Below, piece by piece: positions 9,726 through 21,725 of a DNA stretch of 64,000 nucleotides. Origin of the DNA: Apostichopus japonicus (Eukaryota; Echinodermata; Holothuroidea; Aspidochirotida; Stichopodidae); NCBI RefSeq assembly GCF_037975245.1, contig NC_092578.1:11576321-11640320 (forward strand), given 5' to 3'. The notes beneath the pieces are model-generated. The model made no database searches. It was given only the letters and a program-made list of their open reading frames with translations, and was not told where the DNA came from. The first letter of the stretch is position 1; every line of letters begins with the position of its first letter. The position numbers and the translations under genes were made by a program.

Positions 9726-12229
9726 GACCCCTGGTGACCCCAAATGACCTTTGACCTGCACCGAAAACAAAGGGTAAGTGGCACTTGAATGGGTACTTCG
9801 GCCAACCGATCTTGTGTCGGTCCGACATTACCCACTTGAGATATCTCGTTGACAAGATTTTGACCATTTGACCCCTGGTGACCCCAAATGACCTTTGACC
9901 TGCACCGAAAACAAAGGGTAAGTGGCACTTGAATGGGTACTCCGGCCCACCGATCTTAAATCGGTCCGACATTACCCACTTGAGATATCTCGTTGACAAG
10001 ATTTTGACCATTTGACCCCTGGTGACCCCAAATGACCTTTGACCTGCACCGAAAACAAAGGGTAAGTGGCACTTGAATGGGTACTCCGGCCCACCAATCT
10101 TGTGTCGGTCCGACATTACCCACTTGAGATATCTCGTTGACAAGATTTTGACCATTTGACCCCTGGTGACCCCAAATGACCTTTGACCTGCACCGAAAAC
10201 AAAGGGTAAGTGGTACTTGAGTGTGTACTCCGGCTCACCGATGTTAAGTCGATCCGATATTACCCACTTGAGATATCTCGTTGACAAGATTTTGACCATT
10301 TGACCCCTGGTGACCCCAAATGACCTTTGACCAGCACCGAAAACAAAGGGTAAGTGGCACTTGAATGGGTACTCCGGCCAACCGATCTTATGTCGTTCCG
10401 ACATTACCCACTTGAGATATCTCGTTGACAATATTTTGACCATTTGACCCCTGGTGACCCTTGGTGACCCCAAATGACCTTTGACCTGCACCGAAAGCAA
10501 AGGGTAAGTGGCACTTGAATGGGTACTCCTGCCAACCGATCTGATGTCGGTCTGACATTACCCACTTGAGATATCTCGTTGACAAGATTTTGACCATTTG
10601 ACCCCTGGTGACCCCAAATGACCTTTGACCTGCACCGAAAACAAAGGGTACGTGGCACTTGGATGGGTACTCCGGCCAACCGATGTTAAGTCGTTCCGAC
10701 AATACCCACTTGAGGTATCTCGTTGACAAGATTTTGACCATTTGACCCCTGGTGACCCCAAATGACCTGTGACCTGCACCGAAAACAAAGGGTAAGTGGC
10801 ACTTGAATGGGTACTACGGCCAACCGATCTTAAGTCGGTCCGACATTACCCACTTGAGATATCTCGTTGACAGGATTTTGACCATTTGACCCCTGGTGAC
10901 CCCTGGTGACCCAAAATGACCTTTGACCTGCACCGAAAACAAAGGGTAAGTGGCACTTGAATGGGTACTCCGGCCAACCGATCTTATGTCGGTCCGACAT
11001 AACCCACTTGAGATATCTCGTTGACAAGATTTTGACCATTTGACCCCTGGTGACCCCAAATGACCTTTGACCTGCACCGAAAACAAAGGGTAAGTGGCAC
11101 TTGAATGGGTACTCCGGCCAACCGATCTTAAGTCGGTCCGACAATACCCACTTGAGATATCTCGTTGACAAGATTTTGACCATTTGACCGCTGGTGACCC
11201 CAAATGACCTCTGACCTGCACCGAAAACAAAGGGTAAGTGGCACTTGAATGGGTACTCCGGCCAACCGATCTTAAGTCGGTCCGACATTACCCACTTGAG
11301 ATAACTCGTTGACAAGATTTTGATCATTTGACCCCTGGTGACCCCAAATGACCTTTGACCTGCATCGAAAACAAAGGGTAAGTGGCACTTGATTGGGTAC
11401 TCCGGCCAACCGATCTTATGTCGGTCCGACACAACCCACTTGAGATATCTCGTTGACAAGATTTTGACCATTTGACCCCTGGTGACCCCAAATGACCTTT
11501 GACCAGCACTGAATACAAAGGGTAAGTGGCACTTGAATGGGTACTACGGCCAACCGATCTTAAGTCGGTCCGACAATACCCACTTGAGATATCTCGTTGA
11601 CAAGATTTTGACCATTTGACCACTGGTGACCCCCGGTGACCCCAAATGACCTTTAACCTGCACCGAAAACAAAGGGTAAGTGGCACTTGAATGGGTACTC
11701 CGGCCAACCGATCTTATGTCGGTCCGACATTACCCACTTGAGATATCTCGTTGACAAGATTTTGACCATTTGACCCCTGGTGACCCCAAATGACCTTTGA
11801 CCTGCACCGAAAACAAAGGGTAAGTGGCACTTGAATGGGTACTCCGGCAAACCGATCTTATGTCGGTCCGACATTACCCACTTGAGATATCTCGTTGACA
11901 AGATTTTGACCATTTGACCCATGGTGACCCCCGGTGACTCCAAATGACCTTTGACCTGCACCGAAAACAAAGGGTAAGTGGCACTTGAATGGGTACTCCG
12001 GCCAACCGATCTTAAGTCGGTCCGACATTACCCACTTGAGATATCTCGTTGACAAGATTTTGACCATTTGACCCCTGGTGACCCCAAATGACCTTTGACC
12101 TGCACCGAAAACAAAGGGTAAGTGGCACTTGAATGGGTACTCCGGCCAACCGATCTTATGTCGGTCCGACATTACCCACTTGAGATATCTCGTTGACAAG
12201 ATTTTGACCATTTGACCCCTGGTGACCCC
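9726..12229. repeat. Transition segment between repeat blocks
   Basis: Satellite monomers joining the 3557 bp repeats to the 730 bp repeats. It holds the first index monomer (10199-10342) and the first GTACGTGG and GTCGTTCCGAC subtypes. CTTGTG variants near 9812 and 10101 remove a minus-strand stop. From about 11393 it matches 19792 onward at an offset of 8399 bp. Confidence 0.85.
10199..10342. repeat. Index monomer subtype (GAGTGTGTAC / GGCTCACC / GTCGATCCGAT)
   Basis: This is the most divergent recurrent monomer. It has GAGTGTGTAC for GAATGGGTAC, GGCTCACC for GGCCAACC and GTCGATCCGAT for GTCGGTCCGAC, so the central palindrome is broken. I found 12 copies, starting near 10199, 14167, 18290, 22700, 26688, 30666, 32434, 34772, 39897, 41665, 44003 and 59772. 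None occurs before 10.2 kb or between about 44.2 and 59.7 kb. It marks the phase of the higher-order units. Confidence 0.9.
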
Positions 12230-13689
12230 AAATGACCTTTGACCTGCACCGAAAACAAAGGGTAAGTGGCACTTGAATGAGTACTCCGGCCAACCGATCT
12301 TATGTCGGTCCGACATAACCCGCTTGAGATATCTCGTTGACAAGATTTTGACCATTTGACCCCTGGTGACCCCCGGTGACCCCAAATGACCTTTGACCTG
12401 CACCGAAAACAAAGGGTAAGTGGCACTTGAATGGGTACTCCGGCCAACCGATCTTAAGTCGGTCCGACATTACCCACTTGAGATATCTCGTTGACAAGAT
12501 TTTGACCATTTGACCCCTGGTGACCCCAAATGACCTTTGACCTGCACCGAAAACAAAGGGTAAGTGGCACTTGAATGGGTACTCCGGCCAACCGATCTTA
12601 TGTCGGTCCGACATTACCCGCTTGAGATATCTCGTTGACAAGATTTTGACCATTTGACCCCTGGTGACCCCAAATGACCTTTGACCTGCACCGAAAACAA
12701 AGGGTAAGTGGCACTTGAATGGGTACTCCGGCCAACCGATCTTAAGTCGGTCCGACATTACCCGCTTGAGATATCTCGTTGACAAGATTTTGACCATTTG
12801 ACCCCTGGTGACCCCTAATGACCTTTGACCTGCACCGAAAACAAAGGGTAAGTGGCACTTGAATGGGTACTCCGGCCAACCGATCTTAAGTCGGTCCGAC
12901 ATTACCCGCTTGAGATATCTCGTTGACAAGATTTTGACCATTTGACCCCTGGTGACCCCAAATGACCTTTGACCTGCACCGAAAACAAAGGGTAAGTGGC
13001 ACTTGAATGAGTACTCCGGCCAACCGATCTTATGTCGGTCCGACATAACCCGCTTGAGATATCTCGTTGACAAGATTTTGACCATTTGACCCCTGGTGAC
13101 CCCCGGTGACCCCAAATGACCTTTGACCTGCACCGAAAACAAAGGGTAAGTGGCACTTGAATGGGTACTCCGGCCAACCGATCTTAAGTCGGTCCGACAT
13201 TACCCACTTGAGATATCTCGTTGACAAGATTTTGACCATTTGACCCCTGGTGACCCCAAATGACCTTTGACCTGCACCGAAAACAAAGGGTAAGTGGCAC
13301 TTGAATGGGTACTCCGGCCAACCGATCTTATGTCGGTCCGACATTACCCGCTTGAGATATCTCGTTGACAAGATTTTGACCATTTGACCCCTGGTGACCC
13401 CAAATGACCTTTGACCTGCACCGAAAACAAAGGGTAAGTGGCACTTGAATGGGTACTCCGGCCAACCGATCTTAAGTCGGTCCGACATTACCCGCTTGAG
13501 ATATCTCGTTGACAAGATTTTGACCATTTGACCCCTGGTGACCCCTAATGACCTTTGACCTGCACCGAAAACAAAGGGTAAGTGGCACTTGAATGGGTAC
13601 TCCGGCCAACCGATCTTAAGTCGGTCCGACATTACCCGCTTGAGATATCTCGTTGACAAGATTTTGACCATTTGACCCCTGGTGACCCC
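12230..13689. repeat. Tandem pair of a 730 bp five-monomer unit
   Basis: 12230-12959 and 12960-13689 match at an offset of 730 bp (5 x 144 + 10). Each includes the GAATGAGTAC monomer followed by ATAACCCGCTTG. Similarity extends back to about 12179 and ends where copy 2 gains extra 10 bp modules at 13690. CCCGCTT replaces CCCACTT in most of these monomers, adding a CpG. Confidence 0.9.
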
Positions 13690-13708
13690 TGGTGACCCCT
13701 GGTGACCC
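13675..13708 (-). other. Three-module tract: potential G-quadruplex on the minus strand
   Basis: Three ACCCCTGGTG modules followed by ACCCC give four C4 runs separated by 6 nt. The minus strand therefore reads four G4 runs with TCACCA loops, which fits the usual G3+N1-7 quadruplex pattern; the plus strand fits an i-motif. Other three-module tracts begin at about 17068, 18980, 23390, 26196, 29444, 31356, 40587, 53348, 53800, 56164, 56472, 56924 and 58548. The four-module tract at 1421 has five runs. Folding is not shown by sequence alone. Confidence 0.6.
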
Positions 13709-14906
13709 CAAATGACCTTTGACCTTCACCGAAAACAAAGGGTAATTGGCACTTGAATGGGTACTCCGGCCAACCGATCTTAAGTCGGTCCGACATAACC
13801 CGCTTGAGATATCTCGTTGACAAGATTTTGACCATTTGACCCCTGGTGACCCCAAATGACCTTTGACCAGCACCGAAAACAAAGGGTAAGTGGTACTTGA
13901 ATGGGTACTCCGGCCAACCGATGTTAAGTCGGTCCGACATTACCCGCTTGAGATATCTCGTTGACAAGATTTTGACCATTTGACCCCTGGTGACACCAAA
14001 TGACCTTTGACCTGCACCGAAAACAAAGGGTAAGTGGCACTTGAATGGGTACTCCGGCCAACCGATCTTAAGTCGGTCCGACAAAACCCACTTGAGATAT
14101 CTCGTTGACAAGATTTTGACCATTTGACCCCTGGTGACCCCAAATGACCTTTGACCTGCACCGAAAACAAAGGGTAAGTGGCACTTGAGTGTGTACTCCG
14201 GCTCACCGATGTTAAGTCGATCCGATATTACCCACTTGAGATATCTCGTTGACAAGATTTTGACCATTTGACCCCTGGTGACCCCAAATGACCTTTGACC
14301 AGCACCGAAAACAAAGGGTAAGTGGCACTTGAATGGGTACTCCGGCCAACCGATCTTATGTCGTTCCGACATTACCCACTTGAGATATCTCGTTGACAAG
14401 ATTTTGACCATTTGACCCCTGGTGACCCTTGGTGACCCCAAATGACCTTTGACCTGCACCGAAAGCAAAGGGTAAGTGGCACTTGAATGGGTACTCCGGC
14501 CAACCGATCTGATGTCGGTCTGACATTACCCACTTGAGATAACTCGTTGACAAGATTTTGACCATTTGACCCCTGGTGACCCCAAATGACCTGTGACCTG
14601 CACCGAAAACAAAGGGTAAGTGGCACTTGAATGGGTACTACGGCCAACCGATCTTAAGTCGGTCCGACATTACCCACTTGAGATATCTCGTTGACAAGAT
14701 TTTGACCATTTGACCCCTGGTGACCCCAAATGACCTGTGACCTGCACCGAAAACAAAGGGTAAGTGGCACTTGAATGGGTACTACGGCCAACCGATCTTA
14801 AGTCGGTCCGACATTACCCACTTGAGATATCTCGTTGACAGGATTTTGACCATTTGACCCCTGGTGACCCCTGGTGACCCCAAATGACCTTTGACCTGCA
14901 CCGAAA

Positions 14907-15051
14907 ACAAAGGGTAAGTGGCACTTGAATGGGTACTCCGGCCAACCGATGTTAAGTCGGTCCCGACATTACCCACTTGAGATATCTCGTTGACAAGATT
15001 TTGACCATTTGACCCCTGGTGACCCCAAATGACCTTTGACCTGCACCGAAA
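14907..15051. repeat. 145 bp monomer with one inserted C in the palindrome
   Basis: GTCGGTCCCGAC (14956-14967) has one C more than the usual GTCGGTCCGAC, so this monomer is 145 bp. The duplicate copy near 27.3 kb lacks the insertion. It is therefore private to this copy, or a base error in the sequence. Confidence 0.85.
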
Positions 15052-17315
15052 ACAAAGGGTAAGTGGCACTTGAATGGGTACTCCGGCCAACGGATCTTAA
15101 GTCGGTCCGACATTACCCACTTGAGATAACTCGTTGACAAGATTTTGACCATTTGACCCCTGGTGACCCCAAATGACCTTTGACCTGCATCGAAAACAAA
15201 GGGTAAGTGGCACTTGATTGGGTACTCCGGCCAACCGATCTTATGTCGGTCCGACACAACCCACTTGAGATATCTCGTTGACAAGATTTTGACCATTTGA
15301 CCCCTGGTGACCCCTGGTGACCCCAAATGACCTTTGACCTGCACCGAAAACAAAGGGTAAGTGGCACTTGAATGGGTACTCCGGCCAACCGATCTTAAGT
15401 CGGTCCGACATTACCCACTTGAGATATCTCGTTGACAAGATTTTGACCATTTGACCCCTGGTGACCCCAAATGACCTTTGACCAGCACCGAAAACAAAGG
15501 GTAAGTGGCACTTGAATGGGTACTACGGCCAACCGATGTTAAGTCGGTCCGACATAACCCACTTGAGATATCTCGTTGACAAGATTTTGACCATTTGACC
15601 CCTGGTGACCCCAAATGACCTTTGACCAGCACTGAATACAAAGGGTAAGTGGCACTTGAATGGGTACTACGGCCAACCGATCTTAAGTCGGTCCGACAAT
15701 ACCCACTTGAGATATCTCGTTGACAAGATTTTGACCATTTCACCACTGGTGACCCCCGGTGACCCCAAATGACCTTTAACCTGCACCGAAAACAAAGGGT
15801 AAGTGGCACTTGAATGGGTACTCCGGCCAACCGATCTTAAGTCGGTCCGACATTACCCACTTGAGATATCTCGTTGACAAGATTTTGACCATTTGACCCC
15901 TGATGACCCCAAATGACCTTTGACCTGCACCGAAAACAAAGGGTAAGTGGCACTTGAATGGGTACTACGGCCAACCGATCTTATGTCGGTCCGACATTAC
16001 CCACTTGAGATATCTCGTTGACAAGATTTTGACCATTTGACCCCTGCTGACCCCAAATGACCTTTGACCTGCACCGAAAACAAAGGGTAAGTGGCACTTG
16101 AATGGGTACTCCGGCAAACCGATCTTATGTCGGTCCGACATAACCCACTTGAGATATCTCGTTGACAAGATTTTGACCATTTCACCCATGGTGACCCCCG
16201 GTGACTCCAAATGACCTTTGACCTGCACCGAAAACAAAGGGTAAGTGGCACTTGAATGGGTACTCCGGCCAACCGATCTTAAGTCGGTCCGACATTACCC
16301 ACTTGAGATATCTCGTTGACAAGATTTTGACCATTTGACCCCTGGTGACCCCAAATGACCTTTGACCTGCACCGAAAACAAAGGGTAAGTGGCACTTGAA
16401 TGGGTACTCCGGCCAACCGATCTTATGTCGGTCCGACATTACCCACTTGAGATATCTCGTTGACAAGATTTTGACCATTTGACCCCTGGTGACCCCAAAT
16501 GACCTTTGACCTGCACCGAAAACAAAGGGTAAGTGGCACTTGAATGAGTACTCCGGCCAACCGATCTTATGTCGGTCCGACATAACCCGCTTGAGATATC
16601 TCGTTGACAAGATTTTGACCATTTGACCCCTGGTGACCCCCGGTGACCCCAAATGACCTTTGACCTGCACCGAAAACAAAGGGTAAGTGGCACTTGAATG
16701 GGTACTCCGGCCAACCGATCTTAAGTCGGTCCGACATTACCCACTTGAGATATCTCGTTGACAAGATTTTGACCATTTGACCCCTGGTGACCCCTAATGA
16801 CCTTTGACCTGCACCGAAAACAAAGGGTAAGTGGCACTTGAATGGGTACTCCGGCCAACCGATCTTATGTCGGTCCGACATTACCCACTTGAGATATCTC
16901 GTTGACAAGATTTTGACCATTTGACCCCTGGTGACCCCTAATGACCTTTGACCTGCACCGAAAACAAAGGGTAAGTGGCACTTGAATGGGTACTCCGGCC
17001 AACCGATCTTAAGTCGGTCCGACATTACCCGCTTGAGATATCTCGTTGACAAGATTTTGACCATTTGACCCCTGGTGACCCCTGGTGACCCCTGGTGACC
17101 CCAAATGACCTTTGACCTTCACCGAAAACAAAGGGTAAGTGGCACTTGAATGGGTACTCCGGCCAACCGATCTTAAGTCGGTCCGACATAACCCACTTGA
17201 GATATCTCGTTGACAAGATTTTGACCATTTGACCCCTGGTGACCCCAAATGACCTTTGACCAGCACCGAAAACAAAGGGTAAGTGGTACTTGAATGGGTA
17301 CTCCGGCCAACCGAT

Positions 17316-20300
17316 GTTAAGTCGGTCCGACATTACCCGCTTGAGATATCTCGTTGACAAGATTTTGACCATTTGACCCCTGGTGACCCGTAATGACCTT
17401 TGACCTGCACCGAAAACAAAGGGTAAGTGGCACTTGAATGGGTACTCCGGCCAACCGATCTTAAGTCGGTCCGACATTACCCGCTTGAGATATCTCGTTG
17501 ACAAGATTTTGACCATTTGACCCCTGGTGACCCCTGGTGACCCCAAATGACCTTTGACCTTCACCGAAAACAAAGGGTAATTGGCACTTGAATGGGTACT
17601 CCGGCCAACCGATCTTAAGTCGGTCCGACATAACCCGCTTGAGATATCTCGTTGACAAGATTTTGACCATTTGACCCCTGGTGACCCCAAATGACCTTTG
17701 ACCAGCACCGAAAACAAAGGGTAAGTGGCACTTGAATGGGTACTCCGGCCAACCGATGTTAAGTCGGTCCGACATTACCCGCTTGAGATATCTCGTTGAC
17801 AAGATTTTGACCATTTGACCCCTGGTGACACCAAATGACCTTTGACCTGCACCGAAAACAAAGGGTAAGTGGCACTTGAATGGGTACTCCGGCCAACCGA
17901 TCTTAAGTCGGTCCGACATTACCCGCCTGAGATAACTCGTTGACAAGATTTTGACCATTTGACCCCTGGTGACCCCAAATGACCTTTGACCTGCACCGAA
18001 AACAAAGGGTAAGTGGCACTTGAATGGGTACTCCGGCCAACCGATCTTATGTCGGTCCGACATAACCCACTTGAGATATCTCGTTGACAAGATTTTGACC
18101 ATTTGACCCATGGTGACCCCTGGTGACCTTTGACCTGCACCGAAAACAATTGGTAAGTGGCACTTGAATGGGTACTCCGGCCAACCGATCTTAAGTCGGT
18201 CCGACAAAACCCACTTGAGATATCTCGTTGACAAGATTTTGACCATTTGACCCCTGGTGACCCCAAATGACCTTTGACCTGCACCGAAAACAAAGGGTAA
18301 GTGGCACTTGAGTGTGTACTCCGGCTCACCGATGTTAAGTCGATCCGATATTACCCACTTGAGATATCTCGTTGACAAGATTTTGACCATTTGACCCCTG
18401 GTGACCCCAAATGACCTTTGACCAGTACCGAAAACAAAGGGTAAGTGGCACTTGAATGGGTACTCCGGCCAACCGATCTTATGTCGTTCCGACATTACCC
18501 ACTTGAGATATCTCGTTGACAAGATTTTGACCATTTGACCCCTGGTGACCCTTGGTGACCCCAAATGACCTTTGACCTGCACCGAAAGCAAAGGGTAAGT
18601 GGCACTTGAATGGGTACTCCGGCCAACCGATGTTAAGTCGTTCCGACATTACCCACTTGAGATAACTCGTTGACAAGATTTTGACCATTTGACCCCTGGT
18701 GACCCCAAATGACCTTTGACCTGCACGGAAAACAAAGGGTACGTGGCACTTGAATGGGTACTCCGGCCAACCGATGTTAAGTCGTTCCGACATTACCCAC
18801 TTGAGATATCTCGTTGACAAGATTTTGACCATTTGACCCCTGGTGACCCCAAATGACCTGTGACCTGCACCGAAAACAAAGGGTAAGTGGCACTTGAATG
18901 GGTACTACGGCCAACCGATCTTAAGTCGGTCCGACATTACCCACTTGAGATATCTCGTTGACAAGATTTTGACCATTTGACCCCTGGTGACCCCTGGTGA
19001 CCCCTGGTGACCCCAAATGACCTTTGACCTTCACCGAAAACAAAGGGTAAGTGGCACTTGAATGGGTACTCCGGCCAACCGATCTTAAGTCGGTCCGACA
19101 TAACCCACTTGAGATATCTCGTTGACAAGATTTTGACCATTTGACCCCTGGTGACCCCAAATGACCTTTGACCAGCACCGAAAACAAAGGGTAAGTGGTA
19201 CTTGAATGGGTACTCCGGCCAACCGATGTTAAGTCGGTCCGACATTACCCGCTTGAGATATCTCGTTGACAAGATTTTGACCATTTGACCCCTGGTGACC
19301 CGTAATGACCTTTGACCTGCACCGAAAACAAAGGGTAAGTGGCACTTGAATGGGTACTCCGGCCAACCGATCTTAAGTCGGTCCGACATTACCCGCTTGA
19401 GATATCTCGTTGACAAGATTTTGACCATTTGACCCCTGGTGACCCCTGGTGACCCCAAATGACCTTTGACCTTCACCGAAAACAAAGGGTAATTGGCACT
19501 TGAATGGGTACTCCGGCCAACCGATCTTAAGTCGGTCCGACATAACCCGCTTGAGATATCTCGTTGACAAGATTTTGACCATTTGACCCCTGGTGACCCC
19601 AAATGACCTTTGACCAGCACCGAAAACAAAGGGTAAGTGGCACTTGAATGGGTACTCCGGCCAACCGATGTTAAGTCGGTCCGACATTACCCGCTTGAGA
19701 TATCTCGTTGACAAGATTTTGACCATTTGACCCCTGGTGACACCAAATGACCTTTGACCTGCACCGAAAACAAAGGGTAAGTGGCACTTGATTGGGTACT
19801 CCGGCCAACCGATCTTATGTCGGTCCGACACAACCCACTTGAGATATCTCGTTGACAAGATTTTGACCATTTGACCCCTGGTGACCCCAAATGACCTTTG
19901 ACCAGCACTGAATACAAAGGGTAAGTGGCACTTGAATGGGTACTACGGCCAACCGATCTTAAGTCGGTCCGACAATACCCACTTGAGATATCTCGTTGAC
20001 AAGATTTTGACCATTTGACCACTGGTGACCCCCGGTGACCCCAAATGACCTTTAACCTGCACCGAAAACAAAGGGTAAGTGGCACTTGAATGGGTACTCC
20101 GGCCAACCGATCTTATGTCGGTCCGACATTACCCACTTGAGATATCTCGTTGACAAGATTTTGACCATTTGACCCCTGGTGACCCCAAATGACCTTTGAC
20201 CTGCACCGAAAACAAAGGGTAAGTGGCACTTGAATGGGTACTCCGGCAAACCGATCTTATGTCGGTCCGACATTACCCACTTGAGATATCTCGTTGACAA

Positions 20301-21725
20301 GATTTTGACCATTTGACCCATGGTGACCCCCGGTGACTCCAAATGACCTTTGACCTGCACCGAAAACAAAGGGTAAGTGGCACTTGAATGGGTACTCCGG
20401 CCAACCGATCTTAAGTCGGTCCGACATTACCCACTTGAGATATCTCGTTGACAAGATTTTGACCATTTGACCCCTGGTGACCCCAAATGACCTTTGACCT
20501 GCACCGAAAACAAAGGGTAAGTGGCACTTGAATGGGTACTCCGGCCAACCGATCTTATGTCGGTCCGACATTACCCACTTGAGATATCTCGTTGACAAGA
20601 TTTTGACCATTTGACCCCTGGTGACCCCAAATGACCTTTGACCTGCACCGAAAACAAAGGGTAAGTGGCACTTGAATGAGTACTCCGGCCAACCGATCTT
20701 ATGTCGGTCCGACATAACCCGCTTGAGATATCTCGTTGACAAGATTTTGACCATTTGACCCCTGGTGACCCCCGGTGACCCCAAATGACCTTTGACCTGC
20801 ACCGAAAACAAAGGGTAAGTGGCACTTGAATGGGTACTCCGGCCAACCGATCTTAAGTCGGTCCGACATTACCCACTTGAGATATCTCGTTGACAAGATT
20901 TTGACCATTTGACCCCTGGTGACCCCAAATGACCTTTGACCTGCACCGAAAACAAAGGGTAAGTGGCACTTGAATGGGTACTCCGGCCAACCGATCTTAT
21001 GTCGGTCCGACATTACCCGCTTGAGATATCTCGTTGACAAGATTTTGACCATTTGACCCCTGGTGACCCCAAATGACCTTTGACCTGCACCGAAAACAAA
21101 GGGTAAGTGGCACTTGAATGGGTACTCCGGCCAACCGATCTTAAGTCGGTCCGACATTACCCGCTTGAGATATCTCGTTGACAAGATTTTGACCATTTGA
21201 CCCCTGGTGACCCCTAATGACCTTTGACCTGCACCGAAAACAAAGGGTAAGTGGCACTTGAATGAGTACTCCGGCCAACCGATCTTATGTCGGTCCGACA
21301 TAACCCGCTTGAGATATCTCGTTGACAAGATTTTGACCATTTGACCCCTGGTGACCCCCGGTGACCCCAAATGACCTTTGACCTGCACCGAAAACAAAGG
21401 GTAAGTGGCACTTGAATGGGTACTCCGGCCAACCGATCTTAAGTCGGTCCGACATTACCCACTTGAGATATCTCGTTGACAAGATTTTGACCATTTGACC
21501 CCTGGTGACCCCAAATGACCTTTGACCTGCACCGAAAACAAAGGGTAAGTGGCACTTGAATGGGTACTCCGGCCAACCGATCTTATGTCGGTCCGACATT
21601 ACCCGCTTGAGATATCTCGTTGACAAGATTTTGACCATTTGACCCCTGGTGACCCCAAATGACCTTTGACCTGCACCGAAAACAAAGGGTAAGTGGCACT
21701 TGAATGGGTACTCCGGCCAACCGAT
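17316..21725. repeat. Higher-order repeat C, copy 1 (4410 bp)
   Basis: Tandem unit with period 4410 bp (30 x 144 + 9 x 10). Markers that recur at +4410 are the index monomer (18290, 22700), the ACAATTGGT monomer (18146, 22556) and the three-module tract (18980, 23390). The breakpoint lies within 17288-17316, where GGTACTT against GGCACTT ends the match on the left. Confidence 0.92.
18002..18145. repeat. Monomer with compensating 10 bp deletion
   Basis: This monomer has two 10 bp modules (the first as CCATGGTG) but lacks the CCCAAATGAC decamer, so GGTGACC runs straight into TTTGACC and the length is again 144. The lost segment is bounded by TGAC repeats, as expected for slippage. The same scar recurs near 22533, 30500, 32410, 34600, 39730, 41641, 43830, 57834 and 59604, usually next to the ACAATTGGT subtype. 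Confidence 0.85.

Larger units (their letters stand above)
13547..19791. repeat. Segmental duplication, copy 1 (6.2 kb)
   Basis: This block matches 26068-32167. The offset is 12521 bp in its left part and 12376 bp in its right part. The 145 bp change is explained by one extra 144 bp monomer near 14.6-14.7 kb (GACCTGTGACCTGC with TACTACGG present twice) plus the single inserted C at 14956-14967. The match ends at 19792 (GATTGGG against GAATGGG). Confidence 0.88.

Noticed and set aside
17461-18591. A tandem-repeat protein gene on the minus strand (48-residue repeats, up to 376 codons)
   Set aside because: Frames start and stop at arbitrary monomers, are shifted by every 10 bp module, overlap one another in other frames, and show no sign of a promoter, unique N- or C-terminus or codon-level constraint. 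Divisibility of 144 by 3 is enough to explain them.
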